From positions 992,001 through 1,056,000 of the forward strand of contig NC_064675.1 of NCBI RefSeq assembly GCF_023278565.1: a DNA stretch of 64,000 nt, read 5' to 3'. Below are positions 36,573 through 49,651 of the stretch, in pieces. Every line of letters begins with the position of its first letter. Position 1 is the first letter of the stretch. A model generated the notes under the pieces. The model was not told the DNA's origin and searched no databases. It saw only the letters and a program-made list of their open reading frames with translations. Both the position numbers and the translations under genes were made by a program. Source of the stretch: Colletotrichum lupini. Lineage: Eukaryota > Ascomycota > Sordariomycetes > Glomerellales > Glomerellaceae.

Positions 36573-36662
36573 GCCCAGATCGTCTAGTTGGTTAGGATGA
36601 TACGTTGTGGTTCTTCTATACAGCGATCCGTGTTGACGGCGGTTCGAATCCGCCTCTGGGCA
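36573..36662 (+). tRNA. tRNA-His (GTG) with a 17-nt intron
   Basis: The acceptor stem GCCCAGA (36573-36579) pairs with TCTGGGC (36655-36661), followed by A at 36662. The anticodon stem ATACG pairs with CGTGT, and the loop reads TTGTGG before a 17-nt intron at 36611-36627. The anticodon GTG at 36607-36609 gives His. The intron sits one base after the anticodon, the canonical nuclear position. The T arm is GGCGG-TTCGAAT-CCGCC and supplies the pol III B box. Confidence 0.93.
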
Positions 36663-36670
36663 TTGAAATC

Positions 36671-36674
36671 TTTT
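36671..36674 (+). terminator. Pol III T-run terminator of tRNA-His
   Basis: TTTT lies nine bases after the tRNA 3' end, as expected for RNA polymerase III termination. Confidence 0.6.
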
Positions 36675-37294
36675 GTCGTTTGATGATGTTGCGATGATTG
36701 CTTTTTTGCAGATTTTGCCGACAGACCAGGTGTTGGAGGTGCATAATTGGAGATGGTGTGAGACCTCGTGTGAGAGTGAGCTGTGTGTGGTAAGCGGGTT
36801 GCTAACATAAACGAGAACGCTGCTGTCAAACGTAGTCTCTTTTTGGTCAACTGGTTGACAAGAAGTCCGCAGAAAACCAGTAAGTAAAGCTTTGTTAACT
36901 TGCTTCTTCTATGTAGGTACATAGGTACCAAGTAGTGTATTATATGTGCAGTAAGGTAGTAGGTTGAAGTATTGGGAATAGCATTTGGGTTTCGCGTCCC
37001 TAAGTGCCCCTCATTGTACGTAACTATTCCTTCTCGATACAGCAATTTAGGTATTCGCCGCGGGATCATATAGGTCGGCTCATGACGTGCGCAACCTCCA
37101 AACTCGCACCATCCCCGCCGCCCCCGGGTCCGGCGCCGGCAGCGGACCTGTTCACCGCGAAGCCTGAAGCTTTCGAACGTCATTGCTAACCCAAAAAGTA
37201 TGTCAAGTCAACCTAATTCATTCCATCAAACCCAACTGACTTTAATTCAGAACCGGGTCTAAGCAACTGAGTTCTCGCCGGTATCAAGCGCACC
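36675..37294. other. Intergenic region before the first dioxygenase
   Basis: 620 bp of normal composition. The long reverse frame here overlaps the tRNA and is not supported. No other element is seen. Confidence 0.4.
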
Positions 37295-38441
37295 ATGCCG
37301 CCCACGGGGAGCTTCAGCGAAATACCCACAATAGACCTCTCCCTCGCCCAAGACCCCGCAACAGAGGCGGATTTACTCCCCCATCTGCGCCACGCTCTCA
37401 CCAACGTCGGCTTCTTGTACATCATCAACCACGGAGTCCCCGAAAAGACTATTTCTGATGTCGTCGGCGCACTGCCAAAGTTATTCGCGCTCCCGCCCGA
37501 AGCAAAATCCGAGATCGCGCTAAGCAATTCCCCGCACTTTCTGGGATACAGCGGTGATGGCGCGGAGACGACGGCGGGGAAGAGCGATCGGAGGGAACAG
37601 GTCGAGTTTGCTACGGAATTACCGAGCGGGCTGGAGGAGGGTCTGCCGCTGAGAGAACGGCTTCGTGGGCCGAATCAGGTGAGAATATATATTTCATGGC
37701 TGTCTTTCCTGCCCCATCTCTTGGGCTATTCTTCTGATCTATCAGTCGCAGTGGCCGTCTTCATACTCAGTGCTGCGTCCTATTGTTGAATCGTACATAT
37801 CGGAAATGACCGATTTGGGAAACCGCTTCCTCATCTTGGTAGCCAAAGCACTCTCTCTCCCGCCAGAGACTTTCCTCTCCTATCTCTCGGACCAACACCG
37901 CCTGAAACTAGTTCACTACCCCGGCCTCCCGGAAAACGAAGCAGGCGGCCAAGGCGTGGGTCCACACAAGGACTCGTCCGGGTGGTGGACCTTCCTCCTG
38001 CAAGCCTCGCCGCCGCATATTAAGAGCTTACAAGCTCTCAACAAGACGGGCGAATGGATCGACGTACCAGTACTCCCGGGCTCCTTTGTTGTCAATATCG
38101 GCCAGGCGTTTGAGGTGGTGACGAACGGGGTGTGCAAGGCTACCACTCACCGCGTGCTGTCTGGGCATCTTGAGAGGTTCAGCGTCCCGTTTTTCCAGGG
38201 GGTGAGGAGGGATCTTACCAAGGAGGAGGCGGTGGGGTCTCTGAGGGAGCATTTTGCGAGGCCTGGGATTAGGGGGTTGGTGTCGGAGTCTGAGGAGGGG
38301 AGGGAGATTGATTCGGCGTTTTTGAAGGGGAAATATGAGACTTGGGGGGAGAGCCAGTTGAGGACGAAGGTCAGGAGTCACAGGGATGTTGGGAGGAGAT
38401 TTTACGCGGATGTGTTTGAGACGTATGTCAATGATGGTTGA
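37295..38441 (+). CDS. 2-oxoglutarate/Fe(II)-dependent dioxygenase (isopenicillin N synthase-like)
   Basis: Two exons, 37295-37678 and 37746-38441, give 359 aa; the intron runs from GTGAGA to ATCAG. The N-terminal DIOX_N-type region reads IPTIDLSLAQ and GFLYIINHGVPE. The iron triad is His202, Asp204 (GPHKDSSGWW) and His263 (TTHRVL). Arg272-x-Ser274 binds 2-oxoglutarate. VHYPG before the triad is also typical. Enzymes of this superfamily hydroxylate, desaturate or cyclise small molecules using 2-oxoglutarate and O2; the substrate cannot be told from sequence. It is cytosolic by appearance. It converges on a second, distantly related dioxygenase 97 bp away, suggesting a small metabolic locus. 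Confidence 0.9.
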
Positions 38442-38538
38442 GGACGGTTCACGTTAAGCACCAAACCACAATGTCCATATCAAGTTCGATACTCCTTTTT
38501 CCCATGTCCAACAACTCTTCATTCACCTCCATGTACCT

Positions 38539-39843
38539 TCAGTCGTAATACTTGGCCTTCACCCCTTTCACAATTTCCTGTTCGGAGACCTCGCTTCTTG
38601 CTTGGCTACGATTTACGCCCGCCCTGACGCGAGCCTTCACCCATTCACCAGCTGTGATTCCAGCCACAGCCGCATTCTCATTAGAATTGTAGCCCAGCCT
38701 TTGGAGAACCTTGCTTTGAACCGGTCTCAGCTCGAGACTATCTTCAGGCCGTACGAAGTACAGTACACCTAGACGATCGATCCCCGCCTGGTCTGGGGGT
38801 GGGGCGACGACGCGATGAATGCTGCTTTTCAGGAACCCATTACTCAGAAACTCTAGCGCGTCGGCCACGTTCACAGTGATGCTACCGTTGTATGGTTTGA
38901 CCCTATTTGGTATTAATATGGTTACCACAAGAAATATGCGAGATATTAACATACCACTTCCAGTTGCCATCTTTACCTCGCACCTGGAGAGCTGCAACAG
39001 GCTGCCTGAACAGCAAAGTAAGACTCCCAAAGTCAGTGTGGCCTTTGACCCAAACGTTTTCCAGTCTTTCGTTGGTCTTCACATCTCGCGCGTGGTACTT
39101 CATGTATCTCAAGTGACAGTCCGACAATGCCTCATCATAACGATGGCGGGCAGCGAAGTGGTCTTCGGGTAGCTCCAGTATGATTGCAAACAGCGTAAGT
39201 AGCCGGTTCACAATCTCGTTGTGAATATGACGTGCGAAATGTTCAATTTCTGCTCTGTTTTGTTCGATCACATCGGGTTGTGGGCGCTCGTAGGCAGGGA
39301 TGAACTTTGGGATGTTGAAGATCTCGGTGTTGTCAAAGACTCCGGGCCGGATTTCCTGGATCACGAGATTCAGCATGAGGAAGATGACGAGAACCATTTC
39401 CATAACAACGATTCGAACACTCACTCTTAGACCAAGCGGTTTGTACCCATTATAACCGCCGTTTTCTAGGTCGGCACGATACTTGAGCTTTTCTTCGGTG
39501 GGTAGTTCGAAGAAAGACTTTCCTATCGCGAATTGGCGGTCGACATCTCCTTGACTCAAACCAAAATTGACAATGTAGAAGAATCCAATGGTTTGAATGG
39601 CATCAAAGAGCTGTTTTGCGAGAGCTTCTTTGCCACCCGGCTGGTCAAACTTTGAAAGATCAAGTGTGACTAAGTCTGCCCACTCAACTGCGGAAATTTT
39701 CCAATAAGCTTCATATTTGATAGCAAATATTGACTCCTCGTATGCTCACGTTCGTACTTGGTCTCTGGGACCTGGTGGTATACGGGAAGAGTGGAACTCT
39801 CATAATTGTGACGCACTGGGTTTGTTTGCACCGTTGCAGCCAT
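38539..39843 (-). CDS. 2-oxoglutarate/Fe(II)-dependent dioxygenase, second gene
   Basis: Four exons fit in phase: 39843-39750, 39708-39425, 39355-38955 and 38902-38539, giving 380 aa. The second intron (39356-39424, 69 nt) is in frame and has no stop, so retaining it would simply add 23 residues. Removing it restores the conserved YKPLGLREIRPGVFDN. The iron ligands are His232 and Asp234 (GHTDFGSLTLLF) and His289 (SSIHRVV). The 2-oxoglutarate Arg is in RLGVLYF, where Gly replaces the usual Ser of RxS. VKPYNGSITVNVADALEF is typical of the fungal isopenicillin N synthase-like group. The first intron is only 41 nt. The substrate is unknown. It lies tail to tail with the gene at 37295-38441 but is clearly different, so this is not a recent duplication. 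Confidence 0.9.
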
Positions 39844-40564
39844 TGCTGGAGTCGAAGCTGAACTTTTGAGCAGTTGTTGATGCTACTGACGTGGATGCAG
39901 AGTCCACCATCTAGACTTTCATAAGTTCGCGACTCCACACGACACCGAAACATTCATTATCTTATGTGCCACGAACGACGCATCTCCGCACTCGGCCTCT
40001 CTGATGTTGTTAGCGTGAGATGCCCGTATCTCGCCATCGCGGGGTATGATTGCGAATGCAAGGATCTTCGACGGACTTCGTCCGCTTACTTAGTTGAACA
40101 GCACTGTCATCAGTGAATTGCCCAATGATCATAATAGATACTCCAGCAGCCCGTCAAAGCCCCCCACGAAAGGATTCTCAGGAAGAGATCAAGAAGCAAA
40201 GACTTATCGCGGAAGGCTCTCCCGGGCTCAAATGATGCTACTTGTCTCCTCTTGGCACACTTGAGACAATCCATGCATATGTCTACATGTGGCCAGTAAT
40301 GGTGCACGACACCCCCGTTATCTTCATTGCTCGCGATTTCGGGAAAGATGACATGATCGGTAGATGAATGCAGGCTCGGCTTATTTGCGTCAGACTTTTC
40401 AGTCTTGTTTGTTGTGAAGTTCTTGGCGACTAGTGAATCGTTTGACCCCAGCCCTCAATAAGTAATATTCAGCAAGCTTCACAAAACGACGCAATGCCTC
40501 TGCGTTTCGAGACTCGGAACCTTGGATGGCCAACCAAGAGGTCAAATTTCTACACCATTTCATA
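39844..40564. promoter_or_regulatory. Divergent intergenic region between dioxygenase and MFS gene
   Basis: 721 bp between the start codons of two divergently transcribed genes. No repeat, RNA gene or supported frame was found, and no defensible binding site. Confidence 0.4.
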
Positions 40565-42222
40565 ATGGCCGACACGAAGGATATCTCAACCAGAACGAAC
40601 TCCTTGTCTGGCGGCGGTGGAGCCAGCAAAGACGGCTTGACGTTTGCTCGACGTGGGGAGCAAATCGACGAATCGATCAGCGGAGATGTTTCTGGCTTTG
40701 ATGCCGAGAGAATGAGAGCCAGGTCTCTGCTCACAGCTGATGAGGAGAAGAAGCTCATGCGACGTGTCGACCTGAGGATAATGACAATATGCTCTCTGCT
40801 CTTCCTGATGAAGAACATCGACTCTGACAATATTTCGAATGCGAGAATCATGAACAAAGGAACACCAAGGAACATCATGACGCAGCTCAATATGACTTCT
40901 GACGAATACAACCTTTTGACGGTGTTATACTACGTACGTTCGAGCCGCCCCTGAGTTACCGAGCTTGCAGCTAATTGGTCCAGGTACCCTACATTGTTCT
41001 GGAAGCGCCTTCAAATCTTTTGTTAAAGCGACTCAGACCGAGTGCTTGGCAATCGAGAATAATGATCTCCTGGGGCATTGCGCTTCTCTGCCACGTTCCT
41101 GTCACCAACAAAGGCGGTATCTACGCTACCCGATTTCTGCTCGGTGCAGTAAGTCCAGTCTTTTTGTGGGATCTCATCAAAGCTACCGACATTTCTAACA
41201 ATGCATAGTTCGAAGCAGGAATGTTTCCTGGAGTCATACTTCAGATGACCTATTGGTAAGCTTTGCCTAGCAGCTTTACCAGTCAATTGATTGAATAACT
41301 CCTCGGCAGGTACAGACCGGACGAGATGTCGATTCGGCTGCTTTACTTTTGTGAGTAACCCCTTAGTCGATTCTCATCGCCGGGCGAAATTTTTAACAAA
41401 CGAGGAAGATGTCCTCGGTAATCTCTCCGGAATCTTCAGCGGTATTCTCGCGTTTGCCTTCGATACTGTCTCCGGATCAAGAGGGTTGTCAGGGTGGCAG
41501 TGGTAAGACATCACTGAAAATGAGCTTCCTGAAAGCTGACAGCGGAATCGCATAGGCTATTCCTCGTGGAAGGGCTCATTACTCTCGTTTTAGGGACTGC
41601 GGTTTATTTTCTCCTGCCTGACTGTCAGTTCGAGCTCCTTTGAACCTGCTACCGATTGTTATGATTCTAACAATGTCTTGTGCTAGTCCCTCCTACTGCG
41701 AAGTGGCTGACTGAAAAGGAGAAAGCCTTTATCCAAGCACGGCTTCCACCCAATGCCCCAAGAGCTGAAGAGATGAACTTCAATTTCAGCGAAATTGTGG
41801 ACTCTCTGAAAGATCGACGTCTTTGGCTCTTCACTCTCATTTGGGCCACATTTACTGTCGGTACATCTGGTGTCCGTTTCTATCAGCCAACGGTCATTGC
41901 CAATCTTGGGTTTACAACCATAGCCCGAGCTCAGTTACTCAACTTGCCAATCTCGCTCTTGTCCATCTTTGTCATCGGAGTAACGGGATTTTTTGCTGAC
42001 AAAGGAACCGTGCCGCGGCCACTCTACCCCTTGGGCGTTTTCGCTGTCGTGATCGCGTGTTACGGAGTGTTGGTCGCCTACCCGTCCAATGGCGCCGTCT
42101 ATGCCGCAACGCTCGTCGGCAACGCTTTTACGTCCGCCTTCTTCCCTCTCATGTGGCCTTGGCGCGTCCAGACCACTTCACGAGCTACAGGTTCGGCCTT
42201 CAGCATCGGGTTTATCAACAGC
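40565..42222 (+). pseudogene. MFS transporter, Dal5-like, 5' part (disrupted)
   Basis: Seven exons fit in phase: 40565-40933, 40984-41148, 41209-41255, 41310-41350, 41409-41502, 41556-41623 and 41687-42222, covering 440 codons. The protein resembles the anion:cation symporter (allantoate permease, Dal5) group. A hydrophilic N-terminus precedes LMRRVDLRIMTICSLLFL, then NISNARI, IVLEAPSNLLLKR, WGIALLCHV, MTYWYRPDEMSIRLLYF, LAFAFD, GWQWLFLVEG, and after the central loop GVRFYQPTVIANLGF. The frame ends at FINS, where a copia retrotransposon (42223-49646) interrupts it. The last codons continue at 49652. As interrupted, the gene cannot make a full transporter. Confidence 0.9.
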
Positions 42223-42427
42223 TGTTAGTATCCCTATTACAGGGTAGTTAGTTCGAACCGTAGTTAACGAAGAGATTAATTAAACTATATAAATATCTGC
42301 GTAATAGGTGTAAAAAGGAGGTTCTAACCGTAGGTTAAGCTAGCTATAATAATCGTAAATAGGGCCCCTAATTAGCCCCTGCGCAATTAGCTATATACTA
42401 CGGTCGAATTAAATTTCTAATCTAATA
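42223..42427 (-). repeat. Left LTR of copia element A (3' LTR)
   Basis: It starts TGTTAGTATCC and ends CTAATCTAATA, 205 bp. The outer end keeps more Cs than the matching part of the right LTR, while the inner end is more mutated. Confidence 0.9.
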
Positions 42428-45400
42428 CTAACTTTCTCTTTTTTTTATTAATTTAATTACTATAGTTAGAGATATAATTCGACCTCGGGCCCGTTTACTA
42501 AGTCGTCTCCCTTTCCCCCTTTTTTCTACTCTTTTTATATAACCTATCCCTCTATTTATATAATAGCTTTTCTATTACTTACGAATTATTCTAATCCCTT
42601 ATTTAGTATTACTTTTATAAAAGCGTTTACGAGGTTATCTTTATTATTAATCTAACGGATTTTAAGTATCTCGCGCTTTTTATATAATTACTTAAGGGCT
42701 ATAATATCGATTATAAGCCTCTTTTCCTTTATTATTCCTAATTTAATAAGGTATTTATATAGCGAGTAGGAATCGGTATAAATAACTATTAAAATAAGTA
42801 AAAGGCTAATTCGATTAGTAATCTTCCTTAGCGTTATTAAAATTATATAAAAGAGGTTAACGCCGTTAATTATATTATATACCTCTAATACTAATATACT
42901 TCTTATTACCTACTTACTTTTAGTTAACGAGTAGTAAATTATATTACTATATATAATAAATTCGCTCTTACTTATACTCTTATTAACTAGGATAATAATA
43001 TACCCTAATTATAAAATAAGGTCGTTATTATTTATAAATAACTTATTAATAAAAACATAAAGCTTACTAATTATAAGGTCAATTGGGTAATAAACGAGAC
43101 CTCGATTAAGATTTATTTACTACTACTTAAGCCGCTTATTAAGTACTTCGACGTCTCGTTTAGTTAGATCTATAGCTTATACTACCCTAGCGTAGTTAAA
43201 AATTACCTTAAGCTAATAAATACTTATAATATATACCCCTTACGTAAGCTTAGCTTTATACTATTTCTTAACGTTAGTTATATTTAGATTAATAAGGTTA
43301 ATCTTCTTATTTTACCCCTTTTATTAGAAAACGACGGTTTCCCCTTTAATTATAAAATTCCTGTTATTAAATACTAGGGGGGTATTTATTATAAAGACCT
43401 TTTTTAGCTTCGCTACGAAGCCCGCTTTTTAGAGCTCCTTATCCTCCTTTTTTATAAAGTTAATATTAAATAAGCCTAATATATTATTAATCTATATTCT
43501 AACGATCTTAAATTAATTACCTTCGTACTCTATAACTAATAAGCACGGGTCGTATATAAAAGTAACTATTAATAGTTAATTAATATAAAAATCGTAATAA
43601 GTAGCTTATTAATAAGTACCCGATTTTACGAGCCTATATGATAGCTTAAGCACTTTAATAATCGTACTTTCTAAGTACTTACTAGCTATTTCCTTTAGTA
43701 AATAGGCTAGGATTTTCTTTATAAGCCCTATAGCTAATTAAGTATAGGCCTAGGTAATATTACGGCTCTAAATCTTATATCCCTTTTTCCGTAGTAATAC
43801 TATTAGTACTATTATTAATTGTTAGCTATAGCGCTATATAATAAGTAATTATATAAGTAGCGTCGCCTTTTTAACGTCGCCGTACCCTTAAATTACGTAT
43901 CTAGACTTCTTATATAGCTAGGGTATTCCTTTCCCTTTAATCTTACGAACTATTTATAATTTAAATATATAGAGGTTTATATATTTTTCTAAGTCGTATA
44001 AGATAAATTAATAAACCCCTCGATCGCAAAGAGTATTTATTTCGATAAGATTTAATCCCTTATATAGCTTTTTAATAGTTATAATTACGCTTTTTTTACG
44101 TAATTTAACCGCTAGCTCGAAATCGGCTTTCTCTTTTATTATATAAAAAGTATTAATTACCTCGTTACTAATAATAAATTACTACGTTAAGGCTTATTAT
44201 TATAGTCTTCTATAACGTCTTGTTAGTAATATTAGTACCCTTTTAGTAATTTCCTCTTCCTTATCGTTTATTAATATTACTACGATAATTTTATTAAAAA
44301 TAATTTCTTATACCTCTACTACGGGTTATATAGTTTCCCTTAGCTCTTTTTTTTTTATAAGTTAAAAATCACCTCGTTAAGATCTATATAATACGGTCTA
44401 ACTACTATAATTAATACTTTGAGTAGCTAGTTACGATCTTTTATAACTATATAAGAGCGCTCGTTAATAAAAATTAACTTATATAGCCTAGCCTATTATT
44501 AAGTAATTTCGCGCTATATTTATATATCCGAATTTAGTAGTATATTTAGATTATCTCCTATATCGGGCCTATTATATATAATAATTACCTTATTAACTTA
44601 CTTTTTTATACTTACTTTGCGTAATACCCGTATTACTCTTTTAATTACTCGGGCTCGTTAGCTTATACTTAGTAATAGTAGTAAAGCTAAGGTCGTTTTT
44701 AAATATACTTTAAATATTGATAGCGTTAGTATAAGTCCGTTAGGCCCTATAGTATTATTATAATATTTAAGTACTATTTAGAGGCATTCGTCGTTAGTAG
44801 AATCCGGATTTTCTTTTTTAATAATTCTAAACGCCCTTTTTAATTACTAATATACCCTCTCTACTTTTTTAATACTATAGTACGCTTTAACGGGTATAAC
44901 TTTTAGCTATATACTATAAGCCGTCGTATTATCCCTAAATTTTACTAACTTAAAGCTAGTACTAGCGTCGGTTTTAATACTATTTAGCGGTCTTTAGTAT
45001 ATATCGATCTAGCTTTTTCGTAGGGCTACTTATACTATTTTTATTTATAAATCCTAGAGGAATTGCCCTACTTAGAAAGATATAGCTACGTTAATTATAT
45101 ATAGTACTAGCTAACTATTTAAGTAGAAAATATTAATAACGATTTCCTAGTTAAAATTAAGCTTATTACGCAATTTAAATTTAAATTTGCGTAGGCTCTG
45201 CGTATTTATTTAGTATTAGTAGTATACTTTCGTTAACTACTCTAGCGCTCCTATTTTAATATTATTATTACTTAATTATTTTAAGAAGTTATATAGCCTC
45301 GTAACTAACGAGTACCCGAATCTTTAGTATAGTTTTCTAAGCTTACTTTCTATTAAGTAATTAATTAACTTCGTATTATTAATAAGCTTTATAAATATAT

Positions 45401-48400
45401 ACCCCCATCGTCGTTCAATTATTTCAAAATACTTACTACTAGAGATTCTATTCTTCGTATTATTAAATATAATACCTAATCGATCTATGTTTTTCAAATA
45501 TAAGAGAAATAGGGTATTAATAGGTAAAATATAAAAAGTTATTATTCTAAAGTACGTTTTTATTTTTATTATACTTAGGGCGACGATTTCCTTACTTAGG
45601 CCGAAACTAATCCTCGTAATACCCGCTATTAATATATTAAGTATTATTAGTACGATCTTTTATAGCGCTTAGAATTACCCTTTTCTTCTAATTAATTATT
45701 ATAATACCTTAGTATTTAAGATAATTTTATAGAAATTATTTAAGCCGTACTTTTCGCTCGCGTAGAATACTTATATAAGCTTAGTATTTAAGGGATCTAA
45801 GTAATATAAAAAGGACCCCTCTAGCTACCCCTAGATTTACTTAATACTATATTCCTTTTTTTTTAAATATTAAGAGAGATAGCATCTTCTCCTTAATTAT
45901 TAAAATAATAAGCTTCGGCCCTATTAGATTTACCCTTTTAGCCGCCTTTATATCCGTTATTTAAAGGACCTTCCCTTATTATTTATAAATAAAAGCCTAC
46001 TTATTAAGAGCTTCTATTACCCTTTATTTATTTAGCTTTATATATCCTCTAGAGGCTAACGGGGCAAAAAAAGAGTAATTAATATTATTAATTTCGTTAT
46101 AATTTAATTCGTTAGTATAGGGGGTAAGATCTTTTTTATTTTTTAAATCTCTTATAGGGGGTATATACTTTAGGCCGCTACTTTAGCTACCGTTATTAAG
46201 TTCTATACCCCTAGATCTACCCTTATATATAATAAAGAATTAATTAAACTAACGAGGGCTAGTTTTACTATCTATTACCCTTAACTTTTTATACTATTTA
46301 TATAATTTAGTACGCTCTTCTTTAGAATAGTTACTTAACTAATATCTATCCTTTTTATAAATATAGTATTACCTCTTTTATTACCCTACTTATAAGTTAA
46401 ATCTCTACTTATTTAATAAATCTAGGCCTCTTTATTAGTAAGTATTATATTTAGCCTCTTTTCTTTTTTTATTATATATTTAATTAACTTAATATTATTA
46501 ATAAGGGCCGTCGTACGCTTAGAAATAGGTTTAGCGTAGTATTTTTATTTTAATATTAAAACTAAATCTTAGCCTCGAGTAGAGCGTCTCGTAGTTTTTA
46601 GATAACTAGTATAGGGTTATTTTTACTTTTAATATACGCTAAACTACGGTATAAAAATATCTAACTTTCCGCTTATTTATCCCCTTATTTAGCTAGGTTT
46701 TTACTAGCTTATTAATTCGATCGATAAGCTCTTTAAGGATCTCTATTTATAATTTACCCTCTATTATCCTAGTTATGAATATAAAAGAAATCGCTTATAG
46801 CTTAAATAGGAGCTCTAGGTTCTTATTATAAGTTTTAAAGCGGCTTTAAATTACGTTAATTATATTAAAAAAGTCGTTTTAATTAAGATTACGCACCGCT
46901 TCGTAATAATAATTAAAGGCTTTGCCTATAAATACGTTATTAATTACTAAATAGTATTAGTATTTCTTAATTCCGACTTTTTTATAATAATTATAAAATA
47001 TCGTTAGGGTTTTTTATAAGACCTTATACTTCCCCCTAGAGTATAATTTCTTTTTTAAGAAGATCTTTTTAAAGTTTATAAATTACCTCGTATTTATTAC
47101 TAGACTTTTAGTATTTATATATAATCCCTACGTCGCTACGTACTATTAGTAACTTCGGGTCGTCTACCTCCTTTCTTATTAGCTAATTAGTACTGAATTT
47201 CGTATTAGTAATAGTAATAAGTTATAAATTAAAATAAGTAAAATTATCGATTATTATACTTCTAGTACTATATTTTGCCCCAGTATATCCTTTTATAATA
47301 ATAAACTTTTATTAGTAATTATAGAGAGGAAATCTAAGTCGTTTACCTTTTTTTTAAATTCGTTAAAACGATTATACGCTTTATTAACTTATACCTAGTT
47401 CTATAGTACGAATTCCTCCTTTATAATTATTATTATTAGTATTTTATATAGCTCTCGTAATTATAATTACGTTAGTAATACCCCTCGCTTATAAAAGAAT
47501 TTATTAATTACTTTTATAATTCCTAAGCTTACGCTCGCGAACTATTTATTTAGTTAGTAACTAAGGTCGTTTATAATCTCGTAAAAAAGGGGTTATTCCT
47601 ATAGCCCCTTTTTTTTATAAACCTTAGTTAAATAGATTAATACTGCGTTAATTTACTCACTATTAGGCTAATTTGCGATTTTATATATTTACGTCCCCTA
47701 ATAATCCGGGTTAATATTTACCTATTTATAAGGGATTAAGATTTTATTTAAAATCGGGTTTCGTCCTTTTCTTCTTTACCCTAACTTACTAAGGGTCGTA
47801 CTCTAGCTTATACCTATATTAGTAATTATTAACGTATTTAATTTTAATAAGGATATATTTAATCTGCGCACTAATTATAATAAATCCGTACTTTTACTAC
47901 TTAACGAATTTATTAAGGTCTAAGAGATTCCTACTTCCTCTTACTATCTCGCTACTACTCTCGTTTTTACTATTTTTAATAATTATTATTACCCTTCTAA
48001 ATTACTAATTATTATATTTACTAAGATCCTCTTTTTTATTTAATATAAAAAGGTAGGTTTTAGTAGTTTTTTTTTATAATAGTAATAATAGACGTTTATA
48101 TTATTATAAGAAGATATAATAATTAGTCTCGGGATCTTTATTAATTATTAATTTTTATTATTTTATATATTTTTAGCTTCCTAAGCCTCGTACTCTTTAT
48201 AATTTCTAAATAGCTTCTTTTCTTAACTTACCTCCTTTAGGGTAGTATTTTATAAGAATAGTTAAAAATAAATACTAAGCGGCTTATAAAAAAGCTATAT
48301 AAGTTATTAAGAACTATATAAGCCGTTAAGTATAGTTAACGAAGTTAAGCCCTCTTTTTTATAAAATCGTATATTTTAAAGACTTATTAAAAATACCTAC

Positions 48401-49441
48401 TTATCGCTCGTACGTAATAGGGTTAAATACTTTAAAAATCTTATCTTTTATAGCCTCTTAGTACCCTATTTTATATTTTTTAAGTAGTTTTTTTTATAAC
48501 TTAATTACGGTTAAGTAATTATTATTTATTAGTAATCCCTTTTATTATTTAGTTAATTTCTTAAAATTAATAATTTCGCGCTAGGAGCTAATATAAAAAA
48601 AAACCCTTTAGCGGCCCTTTAAAAAATTCTTTTTTTTTTCTTTTTAAATCCTCGTCCTTTTAGCCCTTTTTTAAGCTAATAATAATTTTAATAAAAAGTC
48701 GTAAGACTACTTTAGGGTAGCTACCTTTTTTTTAAGTTAATCTCCGAGATCCGTAATATTTTTAACTTAATATTATTAAGACTTTTAAATCCCCTCCTCC
48801 TTTATTAAACCGTTCCCTATATTATATTCTTAAGTAATACTTAGGGAGTAGTTAAGGGAGCTACGAAGAGGTTATTTAAATTGCGGGCTTAAAGTCGTAC
48901 TTATAAGATCCTCATAATAATAAACTTTTTTATATATTATAAATCTCTTAGCTTAATAACTCCTATAAGGTTACTTTCGCTACTAAATAAAAATATTTAT
49001 ATTTAGAAATCCCCTTTTTTAATCGCGCGGTACTTTTTTATATTATATTATTAAGCTCGTTCGTTATATTAATTAATTAAGTAGGTAGTTGTTACGTAAA
49101 TATTTTCTTTTACTAATTTAATTAGTTAATTTCTAATTATAGGCTAGCTATGGAAAGGTTATTTAATAAAAAAGCTACTCGGGGTAACAATAAAAGGCTA
49201 GTTATTTAAATAGTTCCATTAGTTAACGTAATTTAATATAATAAACGTCGACCTTTCGTAAGTAGTAAAGGGCTACGATTACTTAATTCCGTATAGTATT
49301 CGAGAATCGCCTCCTTTTTTATCTATTTTTATAAAGTTAATTAATATAAATCTCTTATTTTATATAGTATTAAGAAGTCGTCTTTTTTATATAGCAAGAT
49401 ACCTTACCGATCTATAATAATAGAATTTAATTACTAATTAG

Positions 49442-49646
49442 TATGAGTATCCTTATTATAAAATAGTTAATTCGAACCGTAGTTAACGAAGAGATTAATT
49501 AAACTATATAAATATTTACGTAGTAAGTATAAAAAGGAGGTTCTAACCGTAGGTTAGGCTAGCTATAATAATCGTAAATAGGGCCCCTAATTGGCCCCTG
49601 CGCAGTCGGCTGTATGCCGCGGTCGAATTAGACTTCTAATCCGATA
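49442..49646 (-). repeat. Right LTR of copia element A (5' LTR)
   Basis: It starts TATGAGTATCC and ends CTAATCCGATA, 205 bp, aligned over its whole length with the left LTR. The outer part (GCGCAGTCGGCTGTATGCC) is nearly un-RIPed. Confidence 0.9.
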
Positions 49647-49651
49647 ATAGC

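Larger units (their letters stand above)
42223..49646 (-). mobile_element. Ty1/copia LTR retrotransposon A (RIPed), inserted in the MFS gene
   Basis: The 7,424-bp element has two 205-bp LTRs. The target duplication is ACAGC on the left (42218-42222) and ATAGC on the right (49647-49651), differing by one C-to-T. On the minus strand at about 43474-43655, reading through stops gives LKLSYRLVKSGTY, then YDPCLLVIEYEGN, then INNIL. This is the copia reverse transcriptase with its DD turned into NN. The interior has no open frame and is strongly AT-biased. Its family also includes element B (55380-64000), in the opposite orientation. Confidence 0.92.

Noticed and set aside
36584..37183. 199-aa reverse frame
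   Set aside because: It runs through the tRNA-His gene and shows no domain or start context.
39356..39424. Retained 23-codon hydrophobic segment in the second dioxygenase
   Set aside because: It has GTGAGT and CCAG ends and splits a motif conserved in the family, so it is an in-frame intron.
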